Below are positions 8,921-17,992 of a DNA stretch of 64,000 nucleotides, one piece after another; position 1 is the stretch's first letter, and each line of letters starts with the position of its first letter. Both the position numbers and the translations under genes were made by a program. Below the pieces are notes generated by a model, which saw nothing but the letters and a program-made list of their open reading frames with translations, had not been told where the DNA came from and did no database searches. Origin of the DNA: an uncultured Roseovarius sp. (GTDB lineage Bacteria; Pseudomonadota; Alphaproteobacteria; Rhodobacterales; Rhodobacteraceae); assembly GCA_947503145.1 (NCBI GenBank), contig CANNCP010000001.1, positions 434,001 through 498,000 of the forward strand, given 5' to 3'.

Positions 8921-9799
8921 ATGGAGATTCATGTGCCGCAGCTCGCCCCAAAAATCGCTATTCTGCCCAACCACATCAAGCTGGGCGTACGGCCCGGCGC
9001 GTTCCCGCTCGACCAGCTTAAATGGCCTTTGGGCACACCCGAGAGAATCGCGGGCGGGCATCTGCGCGATCTTGGCCCTGACGATCACCTCATCGTCTCT
9101 CCTCGCACCACGCTGCATTTCCGCCCGTTCTGGGGCATCCGCGCCCGTATTTCGATCATGGTGATGGAGCCGCCGGCGATCCACGGTCATCACCTGCGCA
9201 AGCTGCGCTGGAGCTATCGGCGCTTTTTTCGTGTTCTGACCTACAACGAGGATCTGTTGGCGAAGATCCCGAATGGCATCTTTTTTCCACACGGCAGCAT
9301 ATGGGTGCCGGAGTGGCGTGACCTTGATCTGACCAAGACGCGCGCGATGTCTCTCATCGCCTCGGCCAAACGCTCGCAAGAGGGGCATCGGCTCCGTCAC
9401 AGCGTAGCCGCCTGGGCGGATGAGACCGGGCTTGATGTGGATACGATGGGCAGAGGTTATATCCCGTTTGGCGCCAAGGCCGAAGGGCTGGCCCCTTACC
9501 GCTACTCCATCGTGATCGAGAATGTGCGCGAGCGGAATTACTTTAGTGAGAAACTGCTGGATGCGGTGTTATGCCAAACCGTGCCGATCTATTGGGGGTG
9601 CCCCAACATTGCCGATTTCATTGACACCAGTGGCATGATCCTGTGCGCGAGCCAGGAGGATATCCGTCGCGCCGTACTGGATGCGTCAGAGGCGCAGTAT
9701 GACGGGCTGCGTCCGGCACTGATCGCGGCGCAGGAGCAGGCGGACCGGTGGGCCGATTATGCAGGCCGCGCGGCGCGATCAGTGCTGGACAGTGCCTGA
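8921..9799 (+). CDS. Glycosyltransferase family 10 (fucosyltransferase-like)
   Basis: A 292-residue protein whose C-terminal half carries the GT10 alpha-1,3-fucosyltransferase signature. The YRYSIVIEN segment and FSEKLLDA lie at 183-205, and VPIYWGCPNI follows at 211-220. Such enzymes transfer fucose or a related sugar from a GDP-sugar onto surface glycans. The protein is shorter in the N-terminal domain than many family members. No other glycan genes sit beside it, so the acceptor and pathway are unknown. The ribosome site before the ATG is weak. Confidence 0.75.
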   Translation: MEIHVPQLAPKIAILPNHIKLGVRPGAFPLDQLKWPLGTPERIAGGHLRDLGPDDHLIVSPRTTLHFRPFWGIRARISIMVMEPPAIHGHHLRKLRWSYRRFFRVLTYNEDLLAKIPNGIFFPHGSIWVPEWRDLDLTKTRAMSLIASAKRSQEGHRLRHSVAAWADETGLDVDTMGRGYIPFGAKAEGLAPYRYSIVIENVRERNYFSEKLLDAVLCQTVPIYWGCPNIADFIDTSGMILCASQEDIRRAVLDASEAQYDGLRPALIAAQEQADRWADYAGRAARSVLDSA

Positions 9800-10115
9800 T
9801 GGCGCAATGAAAGGGCCGGGGTTTTAGGATTTGTCAGCGGAATGGCCCGAAACACCCGATCAAGCGGTTCACGAAGTGTCAGGCGGAATGCGTGCAAGGA
9901 TCATATGTATCGCTGCGTTCCGCGAAAAACCCGCCTCACAGCTTTTCGCGGAACGCTTCAGCGCCTCTGCTCTGGTGGCCAGCATGTTGCGCGGCGACAC
10001 CGTGCGCCCGTCCGTGGCGTTGCCGTCCGGGTGCGGCGCGGCACGGCGAGTGCCCTGACGTCCACGCCGGGCGCGATATGCTGGACGACGGCGTGCCAGT
10101 CCGGCACCATGATCC
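9800..10115. other. Convergent intergenic region with repeat
   Basis: 316 bases between the end of the glycosyltransferase and the end of trxB. The middle holds a full-length copy of palindromic repeat family 1 (9862-9960). Between the repeat and trxB (9961-10115) short minus-strand frames have a vaguely protein-like composition but break into two frames, so at most they are a decayed remnant. I see no intact gene. Confidence 0.45.
9862..9960. repeat. Palindromic repeat family 1, long copy (locus 2)
   Basis: The left part is AAGCGGTTCACG...GGCGGAATGCGTGCAAGG. A linker with CATATGTATCGCTGCG follows, then a perfect 14-bp hairpin (9915-9928 with 9943-9956) whose loop contains CCGCCTCACAGC. Linker and right hairpin closely match the copy at 56422-56539. 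It lies between two convergent genes. Confidence 0.75.
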
Positions 10116-11057
10116 CTATTCCTGTTCGGCCAGCCAGCGTTCGGCCTCAAGTGCGGCCATGCAGCCCATACCCGCTGATGTCACCGCCTGGCGGTATTTC
10201 CAGTCGGTCAGGTCGCCTGCGGCAAAGATGCCGGGGATCGAGGTTTCGGTGCTGTCGGGTTTGGTGACGACATAACCGCCCATATGCGTTTCCAGCGCAT
10301 CCTTGACCAGTTCGTTTGCAGGGGCGTGGCCGATGGCGATAAAGACACCCTTGCAGGGGATTTCGGTGATCTCGCCGGTTTCCACGTGCTTCACCCGCAC
10401 GCCTTCGACGCCCAGCGGATTTTCGGTGCCCACAACCTCTTCTAACTGGTGGAACCAGAGCGGCTCGATCTTCGGGTGCTTTTTCAGACGGTCCTGCAGG
10501 ATCATCTCGGCGCGCAATTCATCCCGGCGGTGAATCAATGTCACCTTGGAGGCGAAATTGGTCAGGAACAGCGCCTCTTCAACAGCCGTGTTGCCGCCGC
10601 CGACGACGACGATTTCCTGCCCGCGATAGAAAAACCCGTCGCAGGTGGCGCAGGCGCTGACGCCGAAGCCTTTGAATTTCTCCTCGCTGGGCAGACCCAG
10701 CCATTTGGCGCGTGCGCCCGTCGCCAGGATGATCGAGTCGGCCTCGTAAACGGTGCCGCTGTCGGACTGGCAGACAAAGGGGCGTTTGTCGAAATCAATC
10801 GAGGTGATGATGTCGCCTATAATCTCGCAGCCCACTGCCTTGGAGTGGGCTTCCATCCGGGTCATCAGGTCGGGTCCCTGCACCTCGGTATCGCCGGGCC
10901 AGTTCTCGACCTCGGTCGTGGTGGTCAGCTGGCCGCCCGGCTCGATCCCCTGCACGAGGATCGGGTTCAGCATTGCCCGGCTGGCATAGACGCCTGCGGT
11001 GTAGCCGGCCGGGCCGGAGCCGATGATCAGTACCTTGGTCTTGCGGGGTTTGGCCAT
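10116..11057 (-). CDS. trxB: Thioredoxin-disulfide reductase
   Basis: A flavoprotein that reduces thioredoxin with NADPH. The 313-residue protein has the FAD-binding GSGPAG motif (13-18), the redox-active CATC site (136-139), and the NADPH-binding GGGNTA motif near 153-158. The C-terminal FAD segment IPGIFAAGDL is also present. It is divergent from an Lrp/AsnC regulator (11276), an arrangement often seen in alphaproteobacteria, so the regulator may act on the shared 218-base promoter region. Confidence 0.96.
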   Translation of the reverse strand: MAKPRKTKVLIIGSGPAGYTAGVYASRAMLNPILVQGIEPGGQLTTTTEVENWPGDTEVQGPDLMTRMEAHSKAVGCEIIGDIITSIDFDKRPFVCQSDSGTVYEADSIILATGARAKWLGLPSEEKFKGFGVSACATCDGFFYRGQEIVVVGGGNTAVEEALFLTNFASKVTLIHRRDELRAEMILQDRLKKHPKIEPLWFHQLEEVVGTENPLGVEGVRVKHVETGEITEIPCKGVFIAIGHAPANELVKDALETHMGGYVVTKPDSTETSIPGIFAAGDLTDWKYRQAVTSAGMGCMAALEAERWLAEQE

Positions 11058-11275
11058 GAGGTGCGCCTTTCAGGTCAGTCATTGCATGTCGGTGTCGGCC
11101 TGATATAGACCCGGCGCGCGCGGGGTGAAAGCCCCCGCAATGCCGCCCTGTGTTACGCGAGTGGCGGGAAGGATCGCGAAACGATGTTGCGTCGATGCGA
11201 AACATTGTTGCGCAAGAGCCTTGCCTGATATAAGAACCGAAAAATCACGAAGCGTATTCCGAGGACAGACAAGAC

Positions 11276-11776
11276 ATGGCGACATCCCGCCTTGACCCGA
11301 TCGACCGCAAGATTCTGGCCGAGTTGCAGGCCGATGGCCGGATGACCAACGTGGAACTGGCCCGGCGGGTTGGTATCTCTGCGCCGCCCTGCCTGCGCCG
11401 GGTGCGCACGCTGGAGGAAAGCGGGTATATTCGCGGCTATCACGCCGATGTGGACGCGCGCGAGTTGGGATTCGAGGTGCAGGTCTTTGCCTCGGTGGGC
11501 CTGCTCAGCCAGGCCGAAGTCGACCTGTGCGCGTTCGAAGCGCGCTGCCGCACCTGGCCGCTGGTGCGCGAGTGCCACATGCTGAACGGTGAGGTGGATT
11601 TCATCCTCAAATGCGTGGCCCCCGATCTCAGCAGTTTTCAACGGTTCCTGACCGAAGAACTGACCGCCGCCGACAATGTGGCCAGCGTCAAGACGTCGCT
11701 GGTCATCCGCGGCGCCAAGGACGAGCCTGGCGTGCCGTTCGACGTGCTCGAAGAGCGGCTGACGCGCGAGGCGTGA
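11276..11776 (+). CDS. Lrp/AsnC-family transcriptional regulator
   Basis: A 166-residue regulator with an N-terminal winged helix-turn-helix (about 8-60; LDPIDRKILAELQADGR, then NVELARRVGISAPPCLRRV). A RAM effector-binding domain follows (about 70-150). The ATG has AGGA about nine bases upstream. It is divergent from trxB. The effector is unknown; family members usually respond to amino acids and bind as octamers. Confidence 0.9.
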   Translation: MATSRLDPIDRKILAELQADGRMTNVELARRVGISAPPCLRRVRTLEESGYIRGYHADVDARELGFEVQVFASVGLLSQAEVDLCAFEARCRTWPLVRECHMLNGEVDFILKCVAPDLSSFQRFLTEELTAADNVASVKTSLVIRGAKDEPGVPFDVLEERLTREA

Positions 11777-11879
11777 AGCGGGCGCGGGTTTCGCAAAACG
11801 TCTGATCGCAATACCACGCGTCCCGTACCTGGTTTTCAGGTGATGCCCTTCATCAGCCGCCGTTGCGTGGTTCCGCCGT

Positions 11880-12638
11880 TTACCGCCGCAGGGGGGCGCG
11901 CGGGTGGGCCAGACTGCCGAAATCCACTGGCTTGTGGATATGCGGAAAGAGGCTCAGGAACAGCGCCAGGTCATCATGGCTCATCGACTGGTCAAAGCCC
12001 GGTCCGGGGTGGAACGTCTCGGCCGAGAGGCCGGCGGCCATGATCGTCACGTGACGCGGCAGCATCAAGTGGAACATCTGCACAGCGCTTGGCGGGCGCA
12101 GTTCGATCACGTGGGTGCCATCAAGCATGTTGCGCACGGGGCGCAGTGCCTGTTCCTGAATGCCGGGATCGCGTTGCAGGATGCGCGCGCCGGGGCCGGC
12201 CATGAAATCGGTCATCGGGCGACCCAAGCCCAGGGCTTCGGCCATTACGCGGATGAGACGCGGACCGTTCGTCCCCAAGGCGCAGTTGTCGGGGCGCAGC
12301 GTTACCGTTCCGATCCAGATCAGAGGCGAGGGGCCGCGTTCGTTGGTCAGCAGCTTCATTCCCGGGCTGAGGTCCTCGACCGCAACAGGGCCGCGCGTGG
12401 TCGCGATCAGCGTGCCGCGCGCAAAGGCGGAAAAGGCATCGAGAAAAGATGGCGTGCTTGGCGCTGAATGCTGCGCCGTGCCGGTTTGGCCATCGCGGCA
12501 CAGATACTGCACGTCATAGCTGATCACCGGCTGCGTGCGTGGGCGGCTCGGGCCGCGCATCGTGTTGTAATCGCTGGCAAAGCCGGAATTGACGCGCATC
12601 GCGTGCGTGGGGCGCATCATAGAAGGGGGGGAGACCAT
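11880..12638 (-). CDS. Hint-domain protein lacking the catalytic cysteine
   Basis: A 252-residue protein with a Hedgehog/intein-type (Hint_2) domain starting near residue 70: GTLIATTRGPVAVEDLSPG, followed by a P-x-x-W-I-G segment. In active family members a Cys begins this block (CFxxGT); here the block reads AFARGT, so self-cleavage chemistry looks lost. A His-containing LMLPRHVTIMAAG segment, typical of the later part of the domain, is present. Function is unknown. It stands alone, and its paralogues lie at 62236-64000. Confidence 0.75.
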   Translation of the reverse strand: MVSPPSMMRPTHAMRVNSGFASDYNTMRGPSRPRTQPVISYDVQYLCRDGQTGTAQHSAPSTPSFLDAFSAFARGTLIATTRGPVAVEDLSPGMKLLTNERGPSPLIWIGTVTLRPDNCALGTNGPRLIRVMAEALGLGRPMTDFMAGPGARILQRDPGIQEQALRPVRNMLDGTHVIELRPPSAVQMFHLMLPRHVTIMAAGLSAETFHPGPGFDQSMSHDDLALFLSLFPHIHKPVDFGSLAHPRAPLRR

Positions 12639-12980
12639 GCTGTGTTACCCTTTCCAGGTTGTCACAACCGCGTCGGCCCCCACGGACAACGCCAGATGGA
12701 CAGGTGTCATCTGCGAATTTCCGCAGACAGATATGTGTTCTTGAAGTTGATCGTCAAATCTCCGGGAACATTAGATACATGAACTGTGCCAAGCTTCTGG
12801 TTGCAGCGGTGTCTGTCGATGCTGCGTGAACGATCTTGGCACATTGTGATTTGCGGGCCTCGGTGCAGGAACGAACCTGCGGAAACCGGACAAGCAAACA
12901 AGGTCGCCCCACGGGATGGACGACCTCATCTGCATCATAACCTTGCACACTCGTAAAACCTCTGCGCGTCAGCGTGGCGC
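12639..12980. other. Intergenic region, no recognised gene
   Basis: 342 bases upstream of the Hint gene and downstream of the 48-residue gene, both on the minus strand. Minus-strand frames here are arginine/serine-rich and have no ribosome site or family resemblance. It probably holds the Hint gene promoter, which I cannot place. Confidence 0.35.
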
Positions 12981-13127
12981 TCAGGCGCGGCGTAGCTGAC
13001 GGGGCGCATGACTGGTCAGACGGGCTGCGGCGGTCGGGCGATGCCCGCGACGGAACGGCATTTCGGGAAGCTCGGTCAGGCTGGTGGTCAGAACGGATTT
13101 CATCCAACGTTTCTGTTTCGTCTTCAT
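12981..13127 (-). CDS. Small basic protein, 48 residues
   Basis: Starts at the ATG 13127-13125 with GGAG nine bases upstream. The sequence begins MKTKQKRWMKSVL and continues with ELPEMPFRRG and a very basic tail. I recognise this pattern (KRWMKSVL..., then MPF/MPW-RG) as a short protein common in Rhodobacteraceae, with no known function. The high Lys/Arg content suggests nucleic acid or ribosome binding, but this is inference. Confidence 0.55.
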   Translation of the reverse strand: MKTKQKRWMKSVLTTSLTELPEMPFRRGHRPTAAARLTSHAPRQLRRA

Positions 13128-13481
13128 CTGCGTCGTCTCCTCGACATTGCCCGTCCTGCGGGTCTGTTCCTTGCGTCGAGGATCAATATTGCAGGGCTTT
13201 GCGGCCAACGTTTGACCGCGTGCCCCGTTTCGAAAGATTTGCATCTGGCCCCGGTTGTTCCCGTGATATCCTTATGTAGGGTATTGATAGTACGCACTAA
13301 TGTGGCGTCGCCTTGCGCGGTGTACAGTCTGCGTAATACACGCATGGCGCGAACTCTGGCAAAGTCGGGACAAACCCGCCGCGCTTTTGCCTGATTCCAC
13401 CAGATTTTGACATGCGGCTGGGTCGCCCAGCGCTGCGCCACCATTCGATTCCGGGCGCGCCGGTGGGCGCTTCAAGAGGAT
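13128..13481. other. Intergenic region, no recognised gene
   Basis: 354 bases between the 48-residue gene and the end of pgeF. I find no open frame with coding character, no tRNA-like fold and no clear terminator. The sequence near 13268-13300 is AT-richer (TATTGATAGTACGCACTAAT) and may contain a promoter. Confidence 0.3.
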
Positions 13482-14237
13482 TCAGAGCCGAACCGCCGCG
13501 ATCAGACGGCCATAATCGACCTCGCCGTGGTGTGTGGTCCGCCGGAAGGAATAGAACCGCTCGGCATCTGCGTAGGTGCAGTGCCCGGTCCATTCCGCGT
13601 GACCCACGCCCGCGCCGCGCAGCTGGTGCAGACCAAAGCCAGCCAGGTCGAATTGCATCCGCTCGCCCGTGCCGCCCGCAAAGAACCGGGAAAATTCGGT
13701 GTCTTCTGCCAGAAATTCATCGAGGAACTCGGGGCCGACCTCATACGCGGCCTGGCTGATCGCGGGGCCGATGACAGCAGAGATGTCACCGCGCTGCGCA
13801 CCAAGATCCTCCATCGCGTCCAGCACCGCCACCAGTACCCCGTCCAGCGCACCGCGCCAGCCGGCATGCACCGCGCCGATCACCCCGGCGGCCGGATCGG
13901 CAAGAAGTACCGGCATGCAGTCCGCCGTCAGGATACCGAGCGCCAGCCCCGGTGTGCGTGTCACCATCGCATCGGCGCGAGGGCGCTCTGACAGCGGGCC
14001 GTCCACGATGACGACCTCGGTGGAATGGACTTGATGTACCGTGATCAGATGATCGGTGGGCACCTGCATTGCATCGGCGACACGGGCGCGATTGATGGCC
14101 ACGATCTCGGATTGGTCGGACGAGCCGACGCCGCAGTTGAGACCGCGAAAGATACCAGATGACGCCCCGCCCTTGCGGGTGAAAAAACCGTGGCGCAGAG
14201 GCCCGAGTCGATCGGCGGTCAGTATCTCCAGTGTCAT
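13482..14237 (-). CDS. pgeF: Peptidoglycan editing factor PgeF / YfiH family
   Basis: About 251 residues of the YfiH/laccase-domain family. Members were called polyphenol oxidases; E. coli YfiH (PgeF) removes wrong amino acids from peptidoglycan precursors. The metal-site and family motifs LTADCMPVLLAD and GAVHAGWRGALDGV are present, as is HGFFTRKGGAS near the N-terminus. The start chosen (14237) makes an ATGA overlap with the upstream methyltransferase; an ATG nine bases earlier is also possible. It is last in the lgt-methyltransferase-pgeF operon. Confidence 0.9.
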   Translation of the reverse strand: MTLEILTADRLGPLRHGFFTRKGGASSGIFRGLNCGVGSSDQSEIVAINRARVADAMQVPTDHLITVHQVHSTEVVIVDGPLSERPRADAMVTRTPGLALGILTADCMPVLLADPAAGVIGAVHAGWRGALDGVLVAVLDAMEDLGAQRGDISAVIGPAISQAAYEVGPEFLDEFLAEDTEFSRFFAGGTGERMQFDLAGFGLHQLRGAGVGHAEWTGHCTYADAERFYSFRRTTHHGEVDYGRLIAAVRL

Positions 14238-15298
14238 GTCGTGCATCCCGGTGGCGGGACGGCACCTTTGGGATAAAGGGCCATCACCTTGAAGAGCGTC
14301 CCCATTTCTGCCGGGTGGGTCAAGCGCCGATGTGCGGCGACATGAGCGTCGAGTGAAGCGCCGCTCAGCCCCCCGGCCAGCGCCTGCGCGCGCCGGGTGA
14401 TCCCGAGCCGCTCCAGAAAGATGCCCTGCGGGGTGAGGCGGCTGTGCGCCGCGGGTGTGGCTGCCTCGGCAAGCGCTTCGAAATCCACATGTGCGGTCAG
14501 GTCTGCAGCACCGGGAGCCGCGAGCGGGTCGGTATGGGCATGGCCACTCAGCGCCTGAAAGGTGTCGCCGAGCGTGCGCCAGTCACCATAGTCCACGATC
14601 AGCGCCGCACCGCCGCGCGCCGCGATGCGCTGGCCGATCTCATGGACGATATCGGCCCCAGCCGGGCAGAGTTCGACGATGTCGCCGTCTTTGGTGTCTG
14701 CCAGCCGATATTCCAGCGCGGGCACCGGCATGCGTGCGCCTAGCCCGAAGGCCAGCGCGCCGTCCTGCTGGCCGATGCAGCACTCGCGCCAGCCCGGCCC
14801 GTCGCGCTGCATCTGCCGGATTGGCAGCGCGTCGAAAAACTCATTCGCCACGAGGAAAATCGGCAGGTCCGGCACGCCTGCCAGCCGTTCGTGCCAATGC
14901 ACCTTGATGCCTTGCAGCGTCTTGCGCTGGGCAGCGCGCAGGGCGGCGGACACTTCGATCAGATGCACCTGTGCGGCGTCCGCAAATCCCGGCACCTTTG
15001 CCGCCGCGCGCAACATGTCGGCCATCAGCGTGCCGCGACCCGGCCCAAGTTCGACCAGCGCAAAGGGGACAGGCGCGCCCAGATCCAGCCAGGCTTGTGC
15101 CAGCGACAGGCCCAGAAGCTCTCCGAACATCTGGCTGATCTCGGGGGCGGTGGTGAAATCACCTGCCGCGCCCAGCGGGTCACGCGTGACGTAATAGCCG
15201 TATTCGGGATGTATCAGGCAGGTCTGCATGTACTCGGATAGCGGAATCGGCCCACCCTCGGTGATCCGGGCCAGCAGATACCGGTAAAGCGGCGTCAT
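14234..15298 (-). CDS. SAM-dependent methyltransferase, NDUFAF7/MidA family
   Basis: 354 residues of the DUF185/NDUFAF7 family. The mitochondrial member methylates an arginine of complex I subunit NDUFS2, and the bacterial member may do the same. The SAM-binding [17 protein letters not shown] motif lies near residues 82-98, preceded by [15 protein letters not shown], the family's hallmark. It overlaps lgt upstream (ATGA) and pgeF downstream, so the three genes are translationally coupled. Confidence 0.9.
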   Translation of the reverse strand: MTPLYRYLLARITEGGPIPLSEYMQTCLIHPEYGYYVTRDPLGAAGDFTTAPEISQMFGELLGLSLAQAWLDLGAPVPFALVELGPGRGTLMADMLRAAAKVPGFADAAQVHLIEVSAALRAAQRKTLQGIKVHWHERLAGVPDLPIFLVANEFFDALPIRQMQRDGPGWRECCIGQQDGALAFGLGARMPVPALEYRLADTKDGDIVELCPAGADIVHEIGQRIAARGGAALIVDYGDWRTLGDTFQALSGHAHTDPLAAPGAADLTAHVDFEALAEAATPAAHSRLTPQGIFLERLGITRRAQALAGGLSGASLDAHVAAHRRLTHPAEMGTLFKVMALYPKGAVPPPGCTT

Positions 15299-16194
15299 GA
15301 GCGATTTGGGGCCTGATGACGTCGGGCCAATGCGATCAGGCCGAGGCCGACGGCGATCATCGGCAGCGACAGCAGTTGCCCCATGCTCAGACCCACAGGG
15401 CCGAACTCTACGGCATGGCCCATCGGATTATCAGCCGAGATGAATTGCGCATCCGCCTGGCGGGCGAACTCCACGATGAACCGTGCCAGCCCGTAGCCGA
15501 TAAGAAAGACGCCCGAGACAAATCCCGGCATCCTGAGCGCGCCGCGCCGGTAGGCCAGCCACAACAGGACCGCGCCCAGCAGCAATCCTTCCAGCAGTGC
15601 CTCGTAGAGCTGCGAAGGATGACGCGCGCAGAGCGTCAGGACGCCTGCGCAATCCTGCGCCGCCGCCCCCGGAAAGACCACGCCCCAGGGCAGGTCCGTA
15701 GGCCGCCCCCACAGCTCGGCATTGACGAAATTCGCCAACCGGCCAAAGAGGATGCCGATCGGCGCGACCATGCACATGACGTCGGCCAGCGATAACGGGC
15801 GGATGCCGTGTCGGGCGGCAAAGAGGAAATTGACCGCCACCACACCCAGCAGCCCGCCGTGAAAGGACATGCCGCCCTGCCAGACCATCAGGATCTCGGC
15901 TGGATTTTGCAGGTAATAAGCTGGCTGGTAGAACAGGACAAAGCCGAGCCTTCCGCCCAGGATGACGCCCAGTATGACCCAGAACAGCAGGTCATCCACC
16001 TGCTTGTCATTCAGTGGGGGGCTATCGTCCGACCAGAGCGATTGTCGGCGCACCGTGGCCACGACGACGCGCCAGCCGATAACCAATCCGGCGATATAGG
16101 CGATCGCGTACCAGCGCAGCGCGAACTCCATCCCGAAAAGGGTGAACGAGAAAATCTCTGGAGAGAGATCGGGAAAGGGGATCATGGCTTGCAT
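15295..16194 (-). CDS. lgt: Prolipoprotein diacylglyceryl transferase
   Basis: An inner-membrane enzyme that attaches diacylglycerol to the lipobox cysteine of prolipoproteins. The 299-residue protein has about seven membrane segments, the HGGLLG segment (H112) and the Lgt signature [17 protein letters not shown] (151-167). It is first in a three-gene unit with a 4-base overlap into the methyltransferase gene. An in-frame ATG three codons later is an equally possible start. Confidence 0.95.
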   Translation of the reverse strand: MQAMIPFPDLSPEIFSFTLFGMEFALRWYAIAYIAGLVIGWRVVVATVRRQSLWSDDSPPLNDKQVDDLLFWVILGVILGGRLGFVLFYQPAYYLQNPAEILMVWQGGMSFHGGLLGVVAVNFLFAARHGIRPLSLADVMCMVAPIGILFGRLANFVNAELWGRPTDLPWGVVFPGAAAQDCAGVLTLCARHPSQLYEALLEGLLLGAVLLWLAYRRGALRMPGFVSGVFLIGYGLARFIVEFARQADAQFISADNPMGHAVEFGPVGLSMGQLLSLPMIAVGLGLIALARRHQAPNRS

Positions 16195-16294
16195 TTGGTG
16201 TCGACTTGCCCATTCTGCGCGGCGGAAGTCAACCTTGTGGCCCGCGCCGTGTCACCCCATATAGGGGCCAGACGCAAAGCTGGAGAGAATGACG

Positions 16295-16543
16295 ATGCAA
16301 ACCCGCAACAAAGTGCTCGACGATATCTCGCAACTGATGACCAATGCAATGGGCGTGGCGCAAGGTGCCAAGGACGAGGCCGAAACGGCGATGTCGTCGA
16401 TGGTGGACCGCTGGCTGGCCAGTCGCGATTTCGTCACCCGAGAGGAATTTGATGCCGTGCGCGCGATGGCGCAGAAGGCCCGCGAAGAGAACGAGGCGCT
16501 CAAGGTCCGGCTCGATATGCTGGAGCGCAAAGCCACCGACTGA
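16295..16543 (+). CDS. ubiK: UbiK-type accessory factor (BMFP domain)
   Basis: About 82 residues beginning MQTRNKVLDDISQLMTNA, the typical start of the UbiK/YqiC family, followed by a coiled coil (about 45-80: EEFDAVRAMAQKAREENEAL). UbiK helps ubiquinone synthesis under oxygen in E. coli. The ATG at 16295 has GGAG nine bases upstream; an ATG two codons earlier is only three bases from it. It is divergent from lgt. Confidence 0.85.
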   Translation: MQTRNKVLDDISQLMTNAMGVAQGAKDEAETAMSSMVDRWLASRDFVTREEFDAVRAMAQKAREENEALKVRLDMLERKATD

Positions 16544-16771
16544 GCGCAGCAATCCGCGAAAGGCCAGCCGCAGAGCCGACTGGAAGGGCTGGCGATCGAT
16601 CCGGTGAATGTTTGGAATTTGCCGAAAGATTGATTTGACTCGAGCCTCCGACGCGCTCACGCTTGGTGAAACGCACCTTATTTATCAGTAATATGCAGCC
16701 TTAAGGCGCGCTTTGTGGACCCGTAACGCGTGAGGGTTGTGTGATGGCAATGGAGCAAGCAGATCATCGGT

Positions 16772-17059
16772 GTGGCGATCCGGGCAGACCTGCCGGAATG
16801 GGCCAGTCGAATGATGGGTGAGCTCGCCACAGATCTGCGCCGGATCAAGAGCGCCCTGATCAAGGCTCGCACGCTGCGCGCCATCATCAGGGACGCGCCC
16901 TCGCAGATGCGCCGCGACGCTGCGATAATCACCTATACGCGCACCGTGGACGATCTGATGGAGCGGTTGCACAGGCTGGATAAGGCCGGGGTGCTGGACC
17001 GTGCGCTGGCCGCGCAGGTGCGGCAAGGCACGAAAGAACCTGACGACGGCGTATCTTGA
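16772..17059 (+). CDS. Hypothetical helical protein, 95 residues
   Basis: An open frame starting at GTG with a charged, mainly helical composition (LPEWASRMMGELATDL, TVDDLMERLHRLDKAG). Codon use is GC-rich at third positions, in line with real genes here. The GTG lacks a well-placed ribosome site, and an in-frame TGA lies ten codons upstream, so the true start is uncertain. I do not recognise a family. Confidence 0.4.
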   Translation: MAIRADLPEWASRMMGELATDLRRIKSALIKARTLRAIIRDAPSQMRRDAAIITYTRTVDDLMERLHRLDKAGVLDRALAAQVRQGTKEPDDGVS

Positions 17060-17092
17060 TCACTTTCGATAATCGTCCACAAGTTATTGCGG

Positions 17093-17101
17093 TTATCCAC
17101 A
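17093..17101 (+). promoter_or_regulatory. Perfect DnaA box
   Basis: TTATCCACA matches the DnaA-box consensus exactly and lies in an AT-richer patch; GTCCACAAGTTATTGC just before it resembles a weaker box. A single box may simply be a DnaA-controlled or chance site. Confidence 0.35.
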
Positions 17102-17241
17102 ATAAATTGCTTTACAGGACGAATCGGCTGGCCCACCATATCTGGTAAGGGTGTGGGGAATAACCCCCGCCCATAGAGCAGGCAGCTAGCGATTGGGGGT
17201 ATTATCTGTCCTCGCCGCTAAGCAAAAAGCGAGGTGGCGCC

Positions 17242-17742
17242 GTGGCATTGTCCCAGCAGTTCCTACAGGAAGATCTTCATCCCATTGATATCGTCGAGCA
17301 TCTGGCCGAACACAATGAATGGGATTTCGACCGGATCGGCGACGATCAGATCGCCATGGCCGTCGAGGGCCAGTGGCGGACCTATTCGATTACGTTGGCC
17401 TGGTCGAGCTATGACGAGACGCTGCGCCTGATCTGCACCTTTGAAATGGAGCCGCCGGAAGAGAAGCTGCCCGCGCTTTACCATACGCTCAACGAGGTCA
17501 ATGATCAGTGCTGGGCCGGAGCCTTTACCTATTGGCTGGAGCAAAAGCTGATGGTGTATCGCTACGGCCTGGTGATGGCTGGCGGGCAGGAGGCGAGCCC
17601 GGAACAGATCAACACGCTGATCATTGCCGCCGTGACGAGCGCCGAGCGTTATTATCCGGCTTTTCAACTGGTGATCTGGGGCGACCGCAGCCCGCGCGAT
17701 GCGATGCAGGTCGCCATTGCCGAGGCTTACGGACGCGCCTGA
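17242..17742 (+). CDS. YbjN domain-containing protein
   Basis: 166 residues of the YbjN family: FLQEDLHPIDIVEHL at the start, then WRTYSITLAWSSYDETLRLIC and LYHTLNEVNDQCWAGAF. YbjN proteins have a chaperone-like fold (related to type III secretion chaperones); the E. coli protein affects stress and motility. It precedes proC by 250 bases with a repeat between, and the upstream region contains GGGGAATAACCCCC and a GCGAG hairpin that may form a structured leader. Confidence 0.8.
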   Translation: MALSQQFLQEDLHPIDIVEHLAEHNEWDFDRIGDDQIAMAVEGQWRTYSITLAWSSYDETLRLICTFEMEPPEEKLPALYHTLNEVNDQCWAGAFTYWLEQKLMVYRYGLVMAGGQEASPEQINTLIIAAVTSAERYYPAFQLVIWGDRSPRDAMQVAIAEAYGRA

Positions 17743-17790
17743 GCGGCACATTGCCAAAATGAGTGCCTGCGGCACGCTGTAAAATCGGCT

Positions 17791-17862
17791 GGGGGCCAGC
17801 CCCCAACGTCGAAAGTTCACTGAACTTTCAACGACCCCCGGGATATTTCTGGCAAGAAGAAA
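17791..17862 (-). repeat. Structured repeat family 2, copy B
   Basis: Read on the minus strand it starts TTTCTTCTTGCC, then AAATATCCCGGGGG, CGTTGAAAGTTC-AGT-GAACTTTC and a GGGGG-CTGG-CCCCC hairpin. Order and box sequence match copy A (3711-3780), but the first stem differs while still pairing. It lies between ybjN and proC. Confidence 0.7.
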
Positions 17863-17992
17863 CATGGCACCCCTGTGCGCAGGGCGCAGATGCGGAGCAA
17901 AACCTTGCCGTTGTCGCGATCTGGCGTTGCCCAATGAAATCGCGCGGCGTAACACTTGATTTCAAGCTGAGGGCGACAGGAAAGGGCGAGAC

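Noticed and set aside
11880..12638. Intein or Hedgehog self-splicing protein
   Set aside because: Hint fold is present but the nucleophile is missing and no extein partner is fused, so splicing is not claimed.
13400..13470. Possible tRNA-like segment (ATTCGATTCC)
   Set aside because: No acceptor stem or anticodon arm can be formed around it.
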